64,000 nucleotides of DNA. Source: a virus. A model generated the notes under the pieces. That model was not told the DNA's origin, made no database searches, and was given only the letters and a program-made list of their open reading frames with translations. This document shows, one piece after another, positions 1 to 7,166 of the stretch. Where the stretch lies: positions 1 to 64,000 of IMG/VR virus record IMGVR_UViG_3300047471_000162, one strand, 5' to 3'. Each line of letters starts with the position of its first letter. Position 1 is the first letter of the stretch. Position numbers and translations under genes: made by a program.

Positions 1-294
1 GCCGTAGTAGGCAAGATCCTTCAACTCTTCCAGCCACTCAGGACTACCCCACGGGCCGTAGTCCGAAGCGGTATCACCCCAGTACTGTTCGGCGTAGTCG
101 CGCATGCTGGTAATCACCATGTCCTGCGGCTCGCCCGCCCAAATACCGTGACGCGTCTGAGAGCGCTTGATATCCGCGCAACCGATACGGTGGATATTCT
201 CATCGCCGTGAATTCGCAGGACGGTAATGAGGAATTTCTTAGGCTTATTGGTGTTTGCCTGCGTGTCACTGAGCTGGACCTTACGGGTGGTCAT
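1..294 (-). CDS. hypothetical protein, cut by left window edge
   Basis: Leftward frame open from an ATG at 294 to the window edge (98 codons seen, no stop). The visible N-terminal part starts MTTRKVQLSD, is basic at first, then contains a Trp/Gly/Asp-rich stretch (WAGEPQDM, AEQYWGDTA). I do not recognise a family. It is the last visible member of a leftward array of small genes, each preceded by a similar ~90-bp intergenic element. The start is the first ATG in the open frame, with a GAGGGG purine run about 4 nt upstream as ribosome binding site. Confidence 0.7.
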   Translation of the reverse strand, partial: MTTRKVQLSDTQANTNKPKKFLITVLRIHGDENIHRIGCADIKRSQTRHGIWAGEPQDMVITSMRDYAEQYWGDTASDYGPWGSPEWLEELKDLAYYG

Positions 295-399
295 AACGGC
301 CCCTCTAACAAGATCGTTGAGCATGGATGGACTGTCTGTCCAACGCACCGCTAGGAGACGCTTACAGCGCCGCCTAGAAGCACGCAAGACCACAGTACG

Positions 400-705
400 T
401 CAGATCAGCTCTGCCACGCGCTTACCGATCTCATCGAGCCACGCGATTTCCAGCAGCGACCAATTAGCGGGCGTGGCGTCCGAGGAATACAGATCGAATC
501 CGAATTCGGCGCTGGAGATGTCAATGCCCAACTGGATACATCCCTCTCCCCAACTACCGTAAAGCTGCCCCAACAGGCAGTCAGTCAGACAAGACATGCG
601 CAGAGTCTCGGTGTTGACATCCCTCACCCAGCCAATGCCGCCACGATGGGTGTCCAACATGCTGGCACCCTTGGCAACCTTGGCAACGATTGTCGTGAAG
701 TCCAT
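400..705 (-). CDS. hypothetical protein, paralogue of the 811-1119 gene
   Basis: A 101-residue protein of unknown function. It aligns over most of its length with the neighbour at 811-1119: shared blocks are (I/V)xTETLxM, LDC/TDCxLGQ, GSxxEG, GFD(L/V) and LxxIAW(L/I)DEI near the C terminus. The pair therefore look like a tandem duplication. No signal peptide, membrane segment or known catalytic motif is visible. It sits in the leftward array, with the shared upstream element at about 715-805. Coding is supported by conservation between paralogues; function is unknown. Confidence 0.75.
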   Translation of the reverse strand: MDFTTIVAKVAKGASMLDTHRGGIGWVRDVNTETLRMSCLTDCLLGQLYGSWGEGCIQLGIDISSAEFGFDLYSSDATPANWSLLEIAWLDEIGKRVAELI

Positions 706-714
706 AACGACCCC

Positions 715-806
715 TTTCAGCGCCTCACAGAGTGAGGGTGGACTAGTTGTCCAACGGAGGTCTACAGAGCCGTTCTAGGCACCCTGTAGGCCCCACAAGA
801 CCCTAG
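715..806 (-). repeat. repeated intergenic element, left arm (one of three)
   Basis: Intergenic stretches upstream of the leftward genes at 1-294 (about 300-399), 400-705 (about 715-806) and 811-1119 (about 1128-1216) share two blocks. In minus-strand orientation these are GTACTAGGGTCTTG just after the preceding stop, and GTTGGACAACTAGTCCA about 60-70 nt further on, with an internal GGAC/GTCC inverted repeat. The upstream gap at 1457-1506 keeps only part (CCTAGAACGGCTC). They are probably shared promoter or operator elements. Confidence 0.55.
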
Positions 807-810
807 TACG

Positions 811-1119
811 TTATGCAGCGTCAGTGGTAAGGCCACGGCGTGCGTTGATCTCGTCAATCCACGCAATGTCCATCAATGCATAGGTGTTCTCCTCAACATC
901 ATCCCCCCAAACGTCGAATCCGTGCTCCACAATATCGTGCGTGGAAAATCCCAACTCTCCCATTCCCTCCCAGAAAGAACCAAACTTCTGGCCAAGCATG
1001 CAGTCCAGACCGGAAGCCATGTTGAGAGTCTCGGTGTCGATGCTGTTCCACCATCCCCAGCCAAACAGGTTGTCGAACAGCTGAGCGCCGAGCTTGATGT
1101 TAGCAGCGTAGCGGTACAT
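811..1119 (-). CDS. hypothetical protein, paralogue of the 400-705 gene
   Basis: A 102-residue acidic protein with a Trp-rich N-terminal part (FGWGWW), a central LDCMLGQ block and a C-terminal IAWIDEI block, all matching the 400-705 gene in order. The paralogy is the best evidence that both are real. The start at 1119 has an AGGGG purine run just upstream. No family is recognised. A frame overlapping on the same strand (873-1142) is a shadow without this conservation. Confidence 0.75.
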   Translation of the reverse strand: MYRYAANIKLGAQLFDNLFGWGWWNSIDTETLNMASGLDCMLGQKFGSFWEGMGELGFSTHDIVEHGFDVWGDDVEENTYALMDIAWIDEINARRGLTTDAA

Positions 1120-1127
1120 AACAGCCC

Positions 1128-1216
1128 CTTAGAAGCTCGCACAGAGTGCAGATGGACTAGTTGTCCAACGGGTGGCCTAGAGTGGCTTAGACGCCCATCT
1201 AGACCCCCGCAAGACC
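1128..1216 (-). repeat. repeated intergenic element, left arm (second copy)
   Basis: This copy carries GTACTAGGGTCTTGCGGGGG after the stop of the Cys-rich gene and GTTGGACAACTAGTCCA before the 811-1119 gene. The second block is identical to the copy at 715-806; the copy near 300-399 is diverged (GTTGGACAGACAGTCCA). A CACTCTGTG mini-hairpin follows the block in two copies. Confidence 0.55.
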
Positions 1217-1417
1217 CTAGTACTCCCCGTACGCCTCATACAGATCGGACTCGGCACCGTAGTAGTCGGACGTGTCGTAGTCCGAGTTTTCATCCTCGGT
1301 GGAGTAGTCACACTCACACTCATAGTCTCCGTACCCGCAGTCTTTACAGCGGGGACAGTCGCAGTCACTAAAAGCGAAACGGCACCAATCGCACGTCTCG
1401 ATAGCTCCGATGGGCAT
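1217..1417 (-). CDS. small Cys-rich, acidic protein (possible zinc ribbon)
   Basis: A 66-residue protein with seven cysteines near its N terminus in CxxC-type pairs (CDWC, CDCPRCKDC, CEC), then a very acidic Tyr/Ser/Asp tail. This suggests a small metal-binding domain with a disordered tail, but no family is assigned. The ATG at 1417 (MPIGAIE) is chosen over two upstream ATGs because AGGAG lies 8 nt before it. It belongs to the leftward array with repeated intergenic elements. Confidence 0.7.
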   Translation of the reverse strand: MPIGAIETCDWCRFAFSDCDCPRCKDCGYGDYECECDYSTEDENSDYDTSDYYGAESDLYEAYGEY

Positions 1418-1506
1418 AAGGACACTCCTAGCAAGATCGAATGACATGGTTGGCACTGGGAGACTACCGAAGCGTTTGGAGCCGTTCTAGGGGCCTTTAC
1501 AGGCTA

Positions 1507-2103
1507 CTAGAACTCCGCCACGCGCTCATCCAAGCAAAGGTTGCCGCGCATCGTACGAATCCACACCTGATTGGTGTCACCCGAGACGCCCAGCGCCGAA
1601 GCGTCATCCTCGTTGTAGATTCGACGCATTTCCTTCCACGCGTCGTTCTCCGTGCTAAAGGGGAGCTCACGAGAGAAGGTGATTTCCCCCGACGCGTTCA
1701 GGTGCACGATCTTGACGGAGTAATCCATGTCCGCGTGGTCATCGCAGTGCTTGTCATCCGCAGGTGCCACATACAGGCGCCGGATCACCACAACGTCACT
1801 GGTGACGCGCTGCGACCAGTCCGACGCCCCCACGGTAACCCGCGTCTCGTCCCTGAAGTCCTCGGGGTCGGCAGGGGACATGATGCCGTAGCCAGCCCGG
1901 AAGTTCTGGAACTGCTTCGGCTGGGTGAATACCTTCGTCACGTGGCACCACATGCCGTAGAGGAAGACCAAGTCACCCTTGCGCACGTCGCCGTACGTGA
2001 CCGTCATTTCCTCGAACTGGAGATCTCCAGTAGTGCGGTAGGTGTAAAACCAGTTGTTGCCCCGGTGGTTGGTGTCTTTCGCGCCCATCGTGACGAGCTT
2101 CAT
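1507..2103 (-). CDS. hypothetical protein
   Basis: A protein of about 198 residues, the largest gene of the left arm. An alternative ATG lies 6 nt upstream at 2109; the ATG at 2103 (MKLVTMG) is preferred because GGAGGG then sits at normal spacing. The N-terminal half contains YGDVRKGDLVFLYG, resembling a small beta-barrel, but I do not recognise the family. No membrane segment is visible. An inverted repeat and a TTGACA sequence lie upstream (2163-2196), suggesting its own control region. Confidence 0.7.
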   Translation of the reverse strand: MKLVTMGAKDTNHRGNNWFYTYRTTGDLQFEEMTVTYGDVRKGDLVFLYGMWCHVTKVFTQPKQFQNFRAGYGIMSPADPEDFRDETRVTVGASDWSQRVTSDVVVIRRLYVAPADDKHCDDHADMDYSVKIVHLNASGEITFSRELPFSTENDAWKEMRRIYNEDDASALGVSGDTNQVWIRTMRGNLCLDERVAEF

Positions 2104-2162
2104 GATCATGCCCTCCGTCGTGTTTTGCTTGCCGTGCTATGAAGCTCCCGTAAGGTGGCGAC

Positions 2163-2196
2163 CCTGTCAAGACCCCTTTCGGGAAGCTTGACAGGA
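2163..2196 (-). terminator. inverted repeat between left-arm genes
   Basis: CCTGTCAAG and CTTGACAGG are perfect complements flanking a CCC-GAAA-GGG inner hairpin. The stem ends the 2216-2395 gene (leftward) and overlaps a minus-strand TTGACA. It has no T-run, so it could be an attenuator or operator rather than an intrinsic terminator. Confidence 0.4.
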
Positions 2197-2215
2197 TCGT
2201 TACCCGGCGAAGAGA

Positions 2216-2395
2216 TCAGTCAAAGTCCGAGTGCATGCCCATGGCACAAGCACCGCACAGCGAACGCTTCTTACCCATGATCCGGATGGGGACGATCGTG
2301 TGTCGACCCGCACGCTTGTGCTCGTGCATCTCACGCACACAGTCGACCAGCCACTCAGTACCGTCACTCCACACGATCTTCCAGCCCTTGCGCAT
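2216..2395 (-). CDS. small hypothetical protein
   Basis: A 59-residue leftward frame starting MRKGWKIVWSDGTEWLVDCV and ending with a CGAC-containing tail. The opening WKIVWSDGTEW looks like a short beta-hairpin. Function is unknown. A weak purine stretch (CGGAG) lies about 7 nt before the ATG. It sits between the 53-residue gene to its right and a hairpin to its left, within the same leftward series. Confidence 0.6.
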   Translation of the reverse strand: MRKGWKIVWSDGTEWLVDCVREMHEHKRAGRHTIVPIRIMGKKRSLCGACAMGMHSDFD

Positions 2396-2431
2396 GATCT
2401 ACTCCGTTTCGGTGGTTACACCTGGGTGAGG

Positions 2432-2593
2432 CTACGCCTGCCAAGCGTGGAAGTGCTTGGACCACACGTCGTCCATGGCGCTGTGATCGTAGTTCTCCCA
2501 CGGGTCCACAGCGGGGACGCTGACACCAGTGAACAGCTTGTCCAGCGCGTCTCGGCAGAGCTTATAAGCAATAAGCCGGAGCGTACTAGCCAC
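2432..2593 (-). CDS. small hypothetical protein, GTG start
   Basis: A 53-residue leftward frame that starts at a GTG, with GAGGGAGGG 6-8 nt upstream acting as a strong ribosome binding site. The protein has an amphipathic N-terminal half (LRLIAYKLCRDALDKLF) and a Trp/His-rich C-terminal end (VWSKHFHAWQA). No family is recognised. It is the first gene of the leftward array, so its promoter should lie in 2600-2690; a TTGACA on the minus strand there lacks a good -10 box. Confidence 0.6.
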   Translation of the reverse strand: MASTLRLIAYKLCRDALDKLFTGVSVPAVDPWENYDHSAMDDVWSKHFHAWQA

Positions 2594-2599
2594 CGTGTG

Positions 2600-3676
2600 T
2601 CCCTCCCTCGTGTTCGTTCGCTGCTGACAGGGAGAACACTCCTCTTCTCTCGTCCATCTGTCAACTCCGCAGGTCAGAGGGCATTTGATCTAGGTATCTC
2701 CACCCAAGCCAAGGGTCGCAGACCCTCCCCCAACGGGTTTTTCGGCCCGCCGGAGGCATTCCTTACTACTTCTATACCCTAAGAGTCAATACATACTACA
2801 TAGATGGATAGATATTCATTACCTATGGATAGACATACATACAGTCATCTATGGATCTACTACAAACCCATAGCGACCTACCCAGAGCCCTATAGGGACC
2901 TAAAAACGCGCGATACCACATGCCATGCCACTACGTCAAAAAGCCCAAAAACGGCCCTCTAAGGCTCTGCTACACCCTCCTAGGTCCAACCACCCCAGGA
3001 CACTCCTGATAGCCCCGTAGAGACGATCTCACTCTCTGGTGATAGACCACATGAGGACTAGACCACTACTGGTATACCTGTTGACCTGGGGTTATCTGAT
3101 ACATGCACATACATACAAGACCATATGTCCGATATGCCCTAGAACCACCACACATACACCCCAGCACAGAGAGTCAATCAACCCACAGACCTCTTGACGT
3201 CCCTCTAGGCCGTAGGCTAGGGCACATGACCAACTAGGCTGAAAGCCTATATACCCCATTACCAACTAGGCTTTTAGCACATATACCCCATTACCAGGAC
3301 ATGAATACACTCATTCACCAGCCAATTCACCACAGTATCCCATTCAATGCTTCCTAGAATGCCAGAGATGTCTATGCCCGAATGCCCCTATTCATACGGA
3401 GAGTAACCATCATGCCCCTTTTTCCCTAGGGAAAGCATAACGCAGAGTAATAATAGCCCCGAATAGCCCTATTTAGCCTATTGTTTATGTCAATTCGAGA
3501 CCCCCCACCTTTAATAAAGCCATTCAGGGTGATGGCCTGCCTGGTAATTTGAATATGGTTTCAAGAAATACCTGAGGGCAGTACCCTTACTCTGCGGGAG
3601 AGTATTGTAATTTGAATACGATTCTGACTTCTCTCGTAGTACAGTATCCGAGAAAAGAAGATGGTATCCTATACCC
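2600..3676. other. gene-free, repeat-bearing AT-rich region
   Basis: About 1.07 kb with no convincing gene on either strand. It contains three ATGGAT-centred copies (about 2803-2855), a 32-bp tandem repeat at 3229-3292, repeated ATTCA/GAATG words around 3300-3470, and a repeated GTAATTTGAATA word near 3545 and 3608. One leftward frame (3511-3711) overlaps the start of the next gene and has no ribosome binding site. The region separates the GC-richer left arm from the rest and could hold an origin, packaging or terminal-repeat boundary signal; nothing here proves which. Confidence 0.6.
3229..3292. repeat. tandem 32-bp direct repeat
   Basis: Two adjacent 32-bp copies start ACCAACTAGGCT and end ATATACCCCATT, differing by only a few bases in the middle, with ACCA of a third copy following. 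The repeat lies in the gene-free region. Confidence 0.75.
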
Positions 3677-3973
3677 ATGACTAATACATATGCTGATTCA
3701 AGAGATGACAACTACAACTGGCTGTTCGGAGATATGGATATACCCTCTGGTATGTGGCTAGAATTACACAGAGATCTTGACTATCCCCGATACCGTTTAC
3801 TCCTTATGGATGCTTCTGGTCCTCTGGAGGCTATGCTTATATATCCTAGTGAGGAGCGTATGACTGCTAAAGAGATGATAGGTAATCCTATGCCGACTTT
3901 TCTCCTATGGATAGAACAGAAGAAGAAGCTTGAAAAGAGTAGAAGACAGATAGTTGCACAGTTAGGTTTCTAA
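3677..3973 (+). CDS. hypothetical protein
   Basis: A 98-residue protein starting MTNTYADSRD, with a Trp-containing middle and a basic coiled C terminus (EQKKKLEKSRRQ). No family is recognised. It is isolated: gene-free DNA upstream and a perfect hairpin terminator directly downstream that separates it from the convergent leftward operon. The ribosome binding site is weak (AGAAGA about 14 nt upstream), so expression may be low or the start uncertain. Confidence 0.6.
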   Translation: MTNTYADSRDDNYNWLFGDMDIPSGMWLELHRDLDYPRYRLLLMDASGPLEAMLIYPSEERMTAKEMIGNPMPTFLLWIEQKKKLEKSRRQIVAQLGF

Positions 3974-3977
3974 AACA

Positions 3978-4015
3978 AAATCTCCTTAGACCATATTCGC
4001 GGTCTAAGGAGATTT
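3978..4015. terminator. bidirectional intrinsic terminator
   Basis: A perfect 15-bp stem (AAATCTCCTTAGACC with its complement) around an 8-nt loop, with A/T runs on both flanks. It lies between the convergent genes 3677-3973 and 4024-4578, so it can stop transcription from both sides. Confidence 0.9.
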
Positions 4016-4023
4016 CTTCTTAT

Positions 4024-4578
4024 CTATCCTCCCAGGAGTTGGGATGCAGTATACCCACTACCTTGGATGGGAGTCTTTCTCTTCTTTCCGCTATACCAAG
4101 GGAGAGCCAGTCCATCGTTCTCTCTTCTTGGTACTAGGTGTATATGTAGATGGAATACTGATTGGGTCGCCGAAATTCCCTTACTTGTGATGAGATTGAA
4201 ATCTCCACCGATTTCTGCGGCTAGTTCAGAAGCTAGTTCTACTACGTCTCCCGATATAGTTGGATTTTCGGTGAAGTCGGTTATATGTCTCTTTGGAATA
4301 ACGAGTAAATGTCCCTCTACGACAGGATCAAGGGGAACGATTGCTATAGCATTCCACCAGTCTTTTACTACCGTGGCTGGTGAGTTCCCTACCACGATTC
4401 CACAGAATATACAAGGTGGCGCGATTTTTCTCTCCAATTCTTCTAGTAGCTCTTTCTTTGCTTCCAGACGGGATCTGATTACTTCTTTCCCTACGGTATA
4501 GCCCGTAGGGAGATGAGTTATCTTTATATAGACAGATCCGCTGGTATATACATCTATTCGTAGATCTTCTATCTCCAT
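4024..4578 (-). CDS. HIT-family nucleotide hydrolase
   Basis: A 184-residue protein with a histidine-triad domain from about residue 50 onward. A CxxC zinc pair (CIFCGI) is followed by the HIT core and the signature HLHIHLVPR near residue 143-151, which holds the catalytic histidines. HIT proteins cleave nucleoside phosphoramidates or dinucleotide polyphosphates; the substrate here is unknown. The first ~50 residues are a small extra domain not needed by the family. The start overlaps the end of the 4569-4952 gene, so translation is probably coupled. Family assignment is strong; role in infection is inference. Confidence 0.9.
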   Translation of the reverse strand: MEIEDLRIDVYTSGSVYIKITHLPTGYTVGKEVIRSRLEAKKELLEELERKIAPPCIFCGIVVGNSPATVVKDWWNAIAIVPLDPVVEGHLLVIPKRHITDFTENPTISGDVVELASELAAEIGGDFNLITSKGISATQSVFHLHIHLVPRRENDGLALPWYSGKKRKTPIQGSGYTASQLLGG

Positions 4579-4952
4579 TTGTTATAGCGCTCCAGTTCTT
4601 CTGGTAGTAGTTCGTTCTTAAATCGTTCTATCCAGCGGCGCCGGGTATTAGTACCAAAGTAGCTATAAAATTCTTCTGGTATCTTTCCCTTGATTGGTGG
4701 ATAGAGTGGATCGTAGTCCAGATTCTCTAAAAGGGTATTTTCGTCGTTACAACAACAGTAGTAACCTCCCCCAGAATATCCATCTTCTTTCTCATTGATA
4801 CAGCCACTACAACAGGGTCCATCGTGAACTTCACTCCACCAGTACTCTTTTGGATCTTTTACTACTGGTATAGATTTTGGGGTTAGCTCTCCCCAATCTC
4901 TACTTTTTAACTTAGCGATAGCATCGAAAGACTCGAAACTAATTTCTCTCAT
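4569..4952 (-). CDS. hypothetical Cys-rich protein
   Basis: A 127-residue protein with a central cysteine cluster (CCSGCINE, then YYCCCNDE), which could bind zinc, and a charged, Trp/Arg-rich C-terminal end (RRRWIERFKNELLPEELERY). No family is recognised. It overlaps its upstream neighbour (4939-5115) by 14 nt and its downstream neighbour, the HIT gene, by 10 nt, as expected for a tightly coupled operon. Confidence 0.75.
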   Translation of the reverse strand: MREISFESFDAIAKLKSRDWGELTPKSIPVVKDPKEYWWSEVHDGPCCSGCINEKEDGYSGGGYYCCCNDENTLLENLDYDPLYPPIKGKIPEEFYSYFGTNTRRRWIERFKNELLPEELERYNKWR

Positions 4953-5115
4953 TGAGTTTATCCTCCAATTCTTTCTGAGTACTACCCTCTCCTACTACTT
5001 TTGCGTACATATCTACTGCGAAGAAGCGTACTTTGTTCTTCTTTCCTACTTCTTTAACGATTGCGCATTTTCCGAAATTTGAGAAAACCTTGAATTCTAC
5101 AGTAGTTCTTTCCAC
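4939..5115 (-). CDS. small hypothetical protein, GTG start
   Basis: A 58-residue protein starting at GTG with GGAG upstream. Its sequence alternates hydrophobic and charged residues (VEFKVFSNFGK, VRFFAVDMYAKVV), suggesting a small beta-sheet fold. Function unknown. It overlaps the following gene at an AATGAG junction and lies just after a hairpin that probably ends the transcript of the 55-residue gene upstream. Confidence 0.65.
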   Translation of the reverse strand: MERTTVEFKVFSNFGKCAIVKEVGKKNKVRFFAVDMYAKVVGEGSTQKELEDKLNERN

Positions 5116-5134
5116 TAGGTACTCCTTATAAGTA

Positions 5135-5167
5135 AAAACTCCCCCACCTTAGAGATGGAGGAGTTTT
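5135..5167. terminator. hairpin terminator between leftward genes
   Basis: AAAACTCC and GGAGTTTT form the outer stem, with CCA/TGG extending it inward. On the minus strand the stem is followed by a short run of T. It lies between the 5174-5341 and 4939-5115 genes. Confidence 0.65.
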
Positions 5168-5173
5168 AGATTT

Positions 5174-5341
5174 TTAGGACTCAGGAGAATGCTTGGTAGC
5201 GTATTGCTTTACGACAGACTCTTCTACGTTACGAGCTCCTACATGACCCTTGCTATTGACACATTGCCAAGTACCATCTGTAAAGGAAATTCGCCAACCG
5301 TTATAGTCATAGGGCTTAAGAGGAAAGTTTTCGTGTCCCAT
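5174..5341 (-). CDS. small hypothetical protein
   Basis: A 55-residue protein starting MGHENFPLKP with GGAG 6 nt upstream. It contains YNGWRISFTDGTWQC, a likely beta-hairpin with two Trp, and a basic C terminus. No family is recognised. A consensus promoter on the same strand lies 33 nt upstream (5374-5402), so this gene may be transcribed separately from the exonuclease gene to its right. Confidence 0.7.
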   Translation of the reverse strand: MGHENFPLKPYDYNGWRISFTDGTWQCVNSKGHVGARNVEESVVKQYATKHSPES

Positions 5342-5373
5342 TTATACTCCTTCTCTCGTTGGTTGATACGTAG

Positions 5374-5402
5374 AGTCTAGCAATTGTGGTACTACCTGTC
5401 AA
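5374..5402 (-). promoter_or_regulatory. sigma70-type promoter (leftward)
   Basis: Minus strand: TTGACA, 17-nt spacer, TAGACT. It overlaps the last codons of the exonuclease gene and points into the 5174-5341 gene. Confidence 0.7.
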
Positions 5403-5919
5403 GACCCGCTAGATAGGTTCTCATGATGTAATTCCAGCGAGCATCGTGAAGAGCGTTGTGATCACCCTCTAGTTGTGCTGGATAAGCAGGGTTTCCTAGT
5501 CTATGGAGTTCCTGACGTAGATCGTTGGTCCACATTGGCATATCTTCTGGTAGATCCAACATTCTTCCAAAGAGCTGACTCAGAACTACGTGATCGTATG
5601 CCGCATACCATGCCCATAGTTCTGGAATACCTTTTTCAGTACAGAATTCTCTTACTTCCTTGGCAATCTGCTCTCTGGGCTTTACATGCTTCCAGTCAGG
5701 ATGGAAGGTATCCCAGGATACTAATCCATCTGTTATCTTTACTGGGAGATAACGAAGAACATTCTTACGTAGCCAATCATTTTTAGCTGCTCTTACCATT
5801 ACTCCCATGTCATGAACTACTGCATAATACTCTTTACCGTCTTCTCGAACCATACCAATGGAGATTAACTCGATAGTTTCTCCATCATCGATAAATTCGG
5901 TATCGTAATCAATTTTCAT
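5392..5919 (-). CDS. DEDDh 3'-5' exoribonuclease, Rv2179c-like
   Basis: A 175-residue exonuclease of the DnaQ/RNase T fold. Motif ExoI is YDTEFIDDG at the N terminus, ExoII is AAYDHVVLSQL in the middle, and ExoIII is HNALHDAR near the C terminus; the metal-binding Asp/Glu and the catalytic His are all present. The opening TIELISIGMV and the WAWYAAYDHV block closely resemble actinobacterial Rv2179c, a 3'-5' exoribonuclease. The ATG at 5919 is preferred over 5931 because GGAG is correctly placed and the ATGA overlap couples it to the upstream gene. It may trim or degrade RNA during infection; the target is unknown. Confidence 0.9.
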   Translation of the reverse strand: MKIDYDTEFIDDGETIELISIGMVREDGKEYYAVVHDMGVMVRAAKNDWLRKNVLRYLPVKITDGLVSWDTFHPDWKHVKPREQIAKEVREFCTEKGIPELWAWYAAYDHVVLSQLFGRMLDLPEDMPMWTNDLRQELHRLGNPAYPAQLEGDHNALHDARWNYIMRTYLAGLDR

Positions 5920-6095
5920 CTGTTCTCCCAACCCACGGGAATCTTACTGTGATCCTGTACCCAAGTGGAGTATTCCTGCTTGGTCATCTTTATATAGGTA
6001 TACAGGCGATCATTACTGCTCCCGGCATGCCAGGCGTCTATCTTGTCGTCAATAACTTCATTGAGTTCAGCTATACGATTATCGGATCTACTCAC
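5916..6095 (-). CDS. small hypothetical protein, GTG start
   Basis: A 59-residue protein with charged helices (RIAELNEVIDDKIDAW, YTYIKMTKQEYSTWVQDH). Its WHAG segment resembles the WHAS segment of the next gene (6092-6250), so the two may be distant relatives or share a motif. It starts at a GTG overlapping the upstream stop as GTGA, and ends overlapping the exonuclease start as ATGA. Function unknown. Confidence 0.65.
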   Translation of the reverse strand: MSRSDNRIAELNEVIDDKIDAWHAGSSNDRLYTYIKMTKQEYSTWVQDHSKIPVGWENR

Positions 6096-6250
6096 TTCTT
6101 CTCCTTATTCTCCCTTGCGATCATATATGCGTTATGAATTTCTGCCAGTTCCCAGAAGGTCAGACCGAAATAGTCTACAAAATCCCTATCCGAACCGCTG
6201 GCATGCCATTCGGCGTACATTTTATCTGCTTCTTCTACTGTATAGCTCAC
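6092..6250 (-). CDS. small hypothetical protein, GTG start
   Basis: A 52-residue protein (starts VSYTVEEADKMY) predicted to be mostly helical. It is joined to the HAD-like gene upstream and to 5916-6095 downstream by GTGA start/stop overlaps, which is the main evidence that it is translated. No family is recognised. Confidence 0.65.
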   Translation of the reverse strand: MSYTVEEADKMYAEWHASGSDRDFVDYFGLTFWELAEIHNAYMIARENKEKK

Positions 6251-6771
6251 AATTTATCCCTCAAAAAGATTAGATACTCGAAATCGGGCTCGTCTAGTCC
6301 GATTCTGGGGCTTATTGGCATGATTCTAGCTGTGCCTGAGCTATTTTTAGTCAAATAGTCCAAGTCTTTCTTCATAACTTCATCATCAACCCAGATATAT
6401 GGAGTATTGGGTCGATTCTCGTTCATCCATGAAGCGATTCTCTTGGTTTTCCAGTGAAGTTTCTCTGGATTATAGGTATCTTTGTCTATCCAGTCAATGA
6501 CTGGTAACTCTGGGAGACCAATATGTGGACCGATCCACACGTTGGCATCCTCCTCCCATGTGGTAGCCCAGATGACCTCATACCCCAGAGACATGATTCT
6601 CGGCCCGTGAAGGGGGTTTAGCCAGACTTTCAGAGGCTTGGTGGCTACCCAGCCCGTTGGGGTCATCCGATGCGTCTCATAGCCCTCTGGGCGCTTCGTA
6701 GGTTTGGCCGCGTAGGGATTAAGTGGACCGTCTACATCCAATAAAATCACTGGTTTATTAGAAGCTTCCAT
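6247..6771 (-). CDS. HAD-like protein (possible phosphatase)
   Basis: A 174-residue protein whose N terminus holds ILLDVDGPLNP, matching the DxDG motif I of haloacid dehalogenase-type phosphatases. A Thr-containing motif II may lie at VIWATTWEED, and an acidic WVDDE block near residue 125-130 could be the metal-binding motif. This arrangement is seen in many phage and actinobacterial HAD proteins of unknown substrate. The start at 6771 follows GAGGAGAG; a longer frame to 6822 lacks a ribosome binding site and would overlap the HNH gene more. Family is likely; substrate is unknown. Confidence 0.8.
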   Translation of the reverse strand: MEASNKPVILLDVDGPLNPYAAKPTKRPEGYETHRMTPTGWVATKPLKVWLNPLHGPRIMSLGYEVIWATTWEEDANVWIGPHIGLPELPVIDWIDKDTYNPEKLHWKTKRIASWMNENRPNTPYIWVDDEVMKKDLDYLTKNSSGTARIMPISPRIGLDEPDFEYLIFLRDKL

Positions 6772-7162
6772 ACTTAACTCTCTCCTCGTTACACCAAGTA
6801 TGGATGGCCACCAACTTCCCATTTCTTATGGCTTGTGTGACCATCTTCTTGTCTTTTTGCCACTTTTCGATCGACATTGAACAATAAGAGCAGTTATATC
6901 CCTTGGGGATAGTCATTGTGCGCTTTAGTTGCTCTTGCCAGTCGATCGGGTAGAGTGTATCTCCCTTCATGTTATTACAGCGTTTATGTGTCAACTGAAT
7001 ATTTTCCCGGCCGTTTCCCCCACCTTGAGAGCGGGGGATAATATGGTCCCGGGAGGCTTCTTTGAGTTCTACGTATCCTCCGCACAAGGCACAGATACCT
7101 TTGAAGTCTGCGTGTATCCGTGCCAGTGGTTTAGAGTAGTAAGAACTTTGATTTCTACTCAT
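6758..7162 (-). CDS. HNH endonuclease
   Basis: A 134-residue HNH nuclease. CALCGG, then RDHIIPRSQGG and HKRCNNMKGD give the complete zinc-ribbon HNH core within residues 25-70, followed by a second CSYC segment. Such free-standing nucleases often act as homing enzymes in phage genomes. The start at 7162 (MSRNQSSY) is chosen because the neighbouring 56-residue gene ends at 7167, and the longer frame would run through it. Confidence 0.9.
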   Translation of the reverse strand: MSRNQSSYYSKPLARIHADFKGICALCGGYVELKEASRDHIIPRSQGGGNGRENIQLTHKRCNNMKGDTLYPIDWQEQLKRTMTIPKGYNCSYCSMSIEKWQKDKKMVTQAIRNGKLVAIHTWCNEERVKYGSF

Positions 7163-7166
7163 CCGG

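Noticed and set aside
1441-2142. Long rightward open frame (233 codons)
   Set aside because: It is antisense to the 1507-2103 gene, Arg/His/Val-rich in a way typical of shadow frames in GC-rich DNA, and has no ribosome binding site.
2231-2782. Rightward 183-codon frame
   Set aside because: It is antisense to two small leftward genes with good starts and has shadow-like composition.
2600-3676. CRISPR array
   Set aside because: Direct repeats are present, but copies are few, lengths and spacers are irregular, and no cas genes are nearby.
3511-3711. Leftward 66-codon frame
   Set aside because: It overlaps the start of the 3677 gene on the other strand, lacks a ribosome binding site, and lies in repeat-bearing non-coding DNA.
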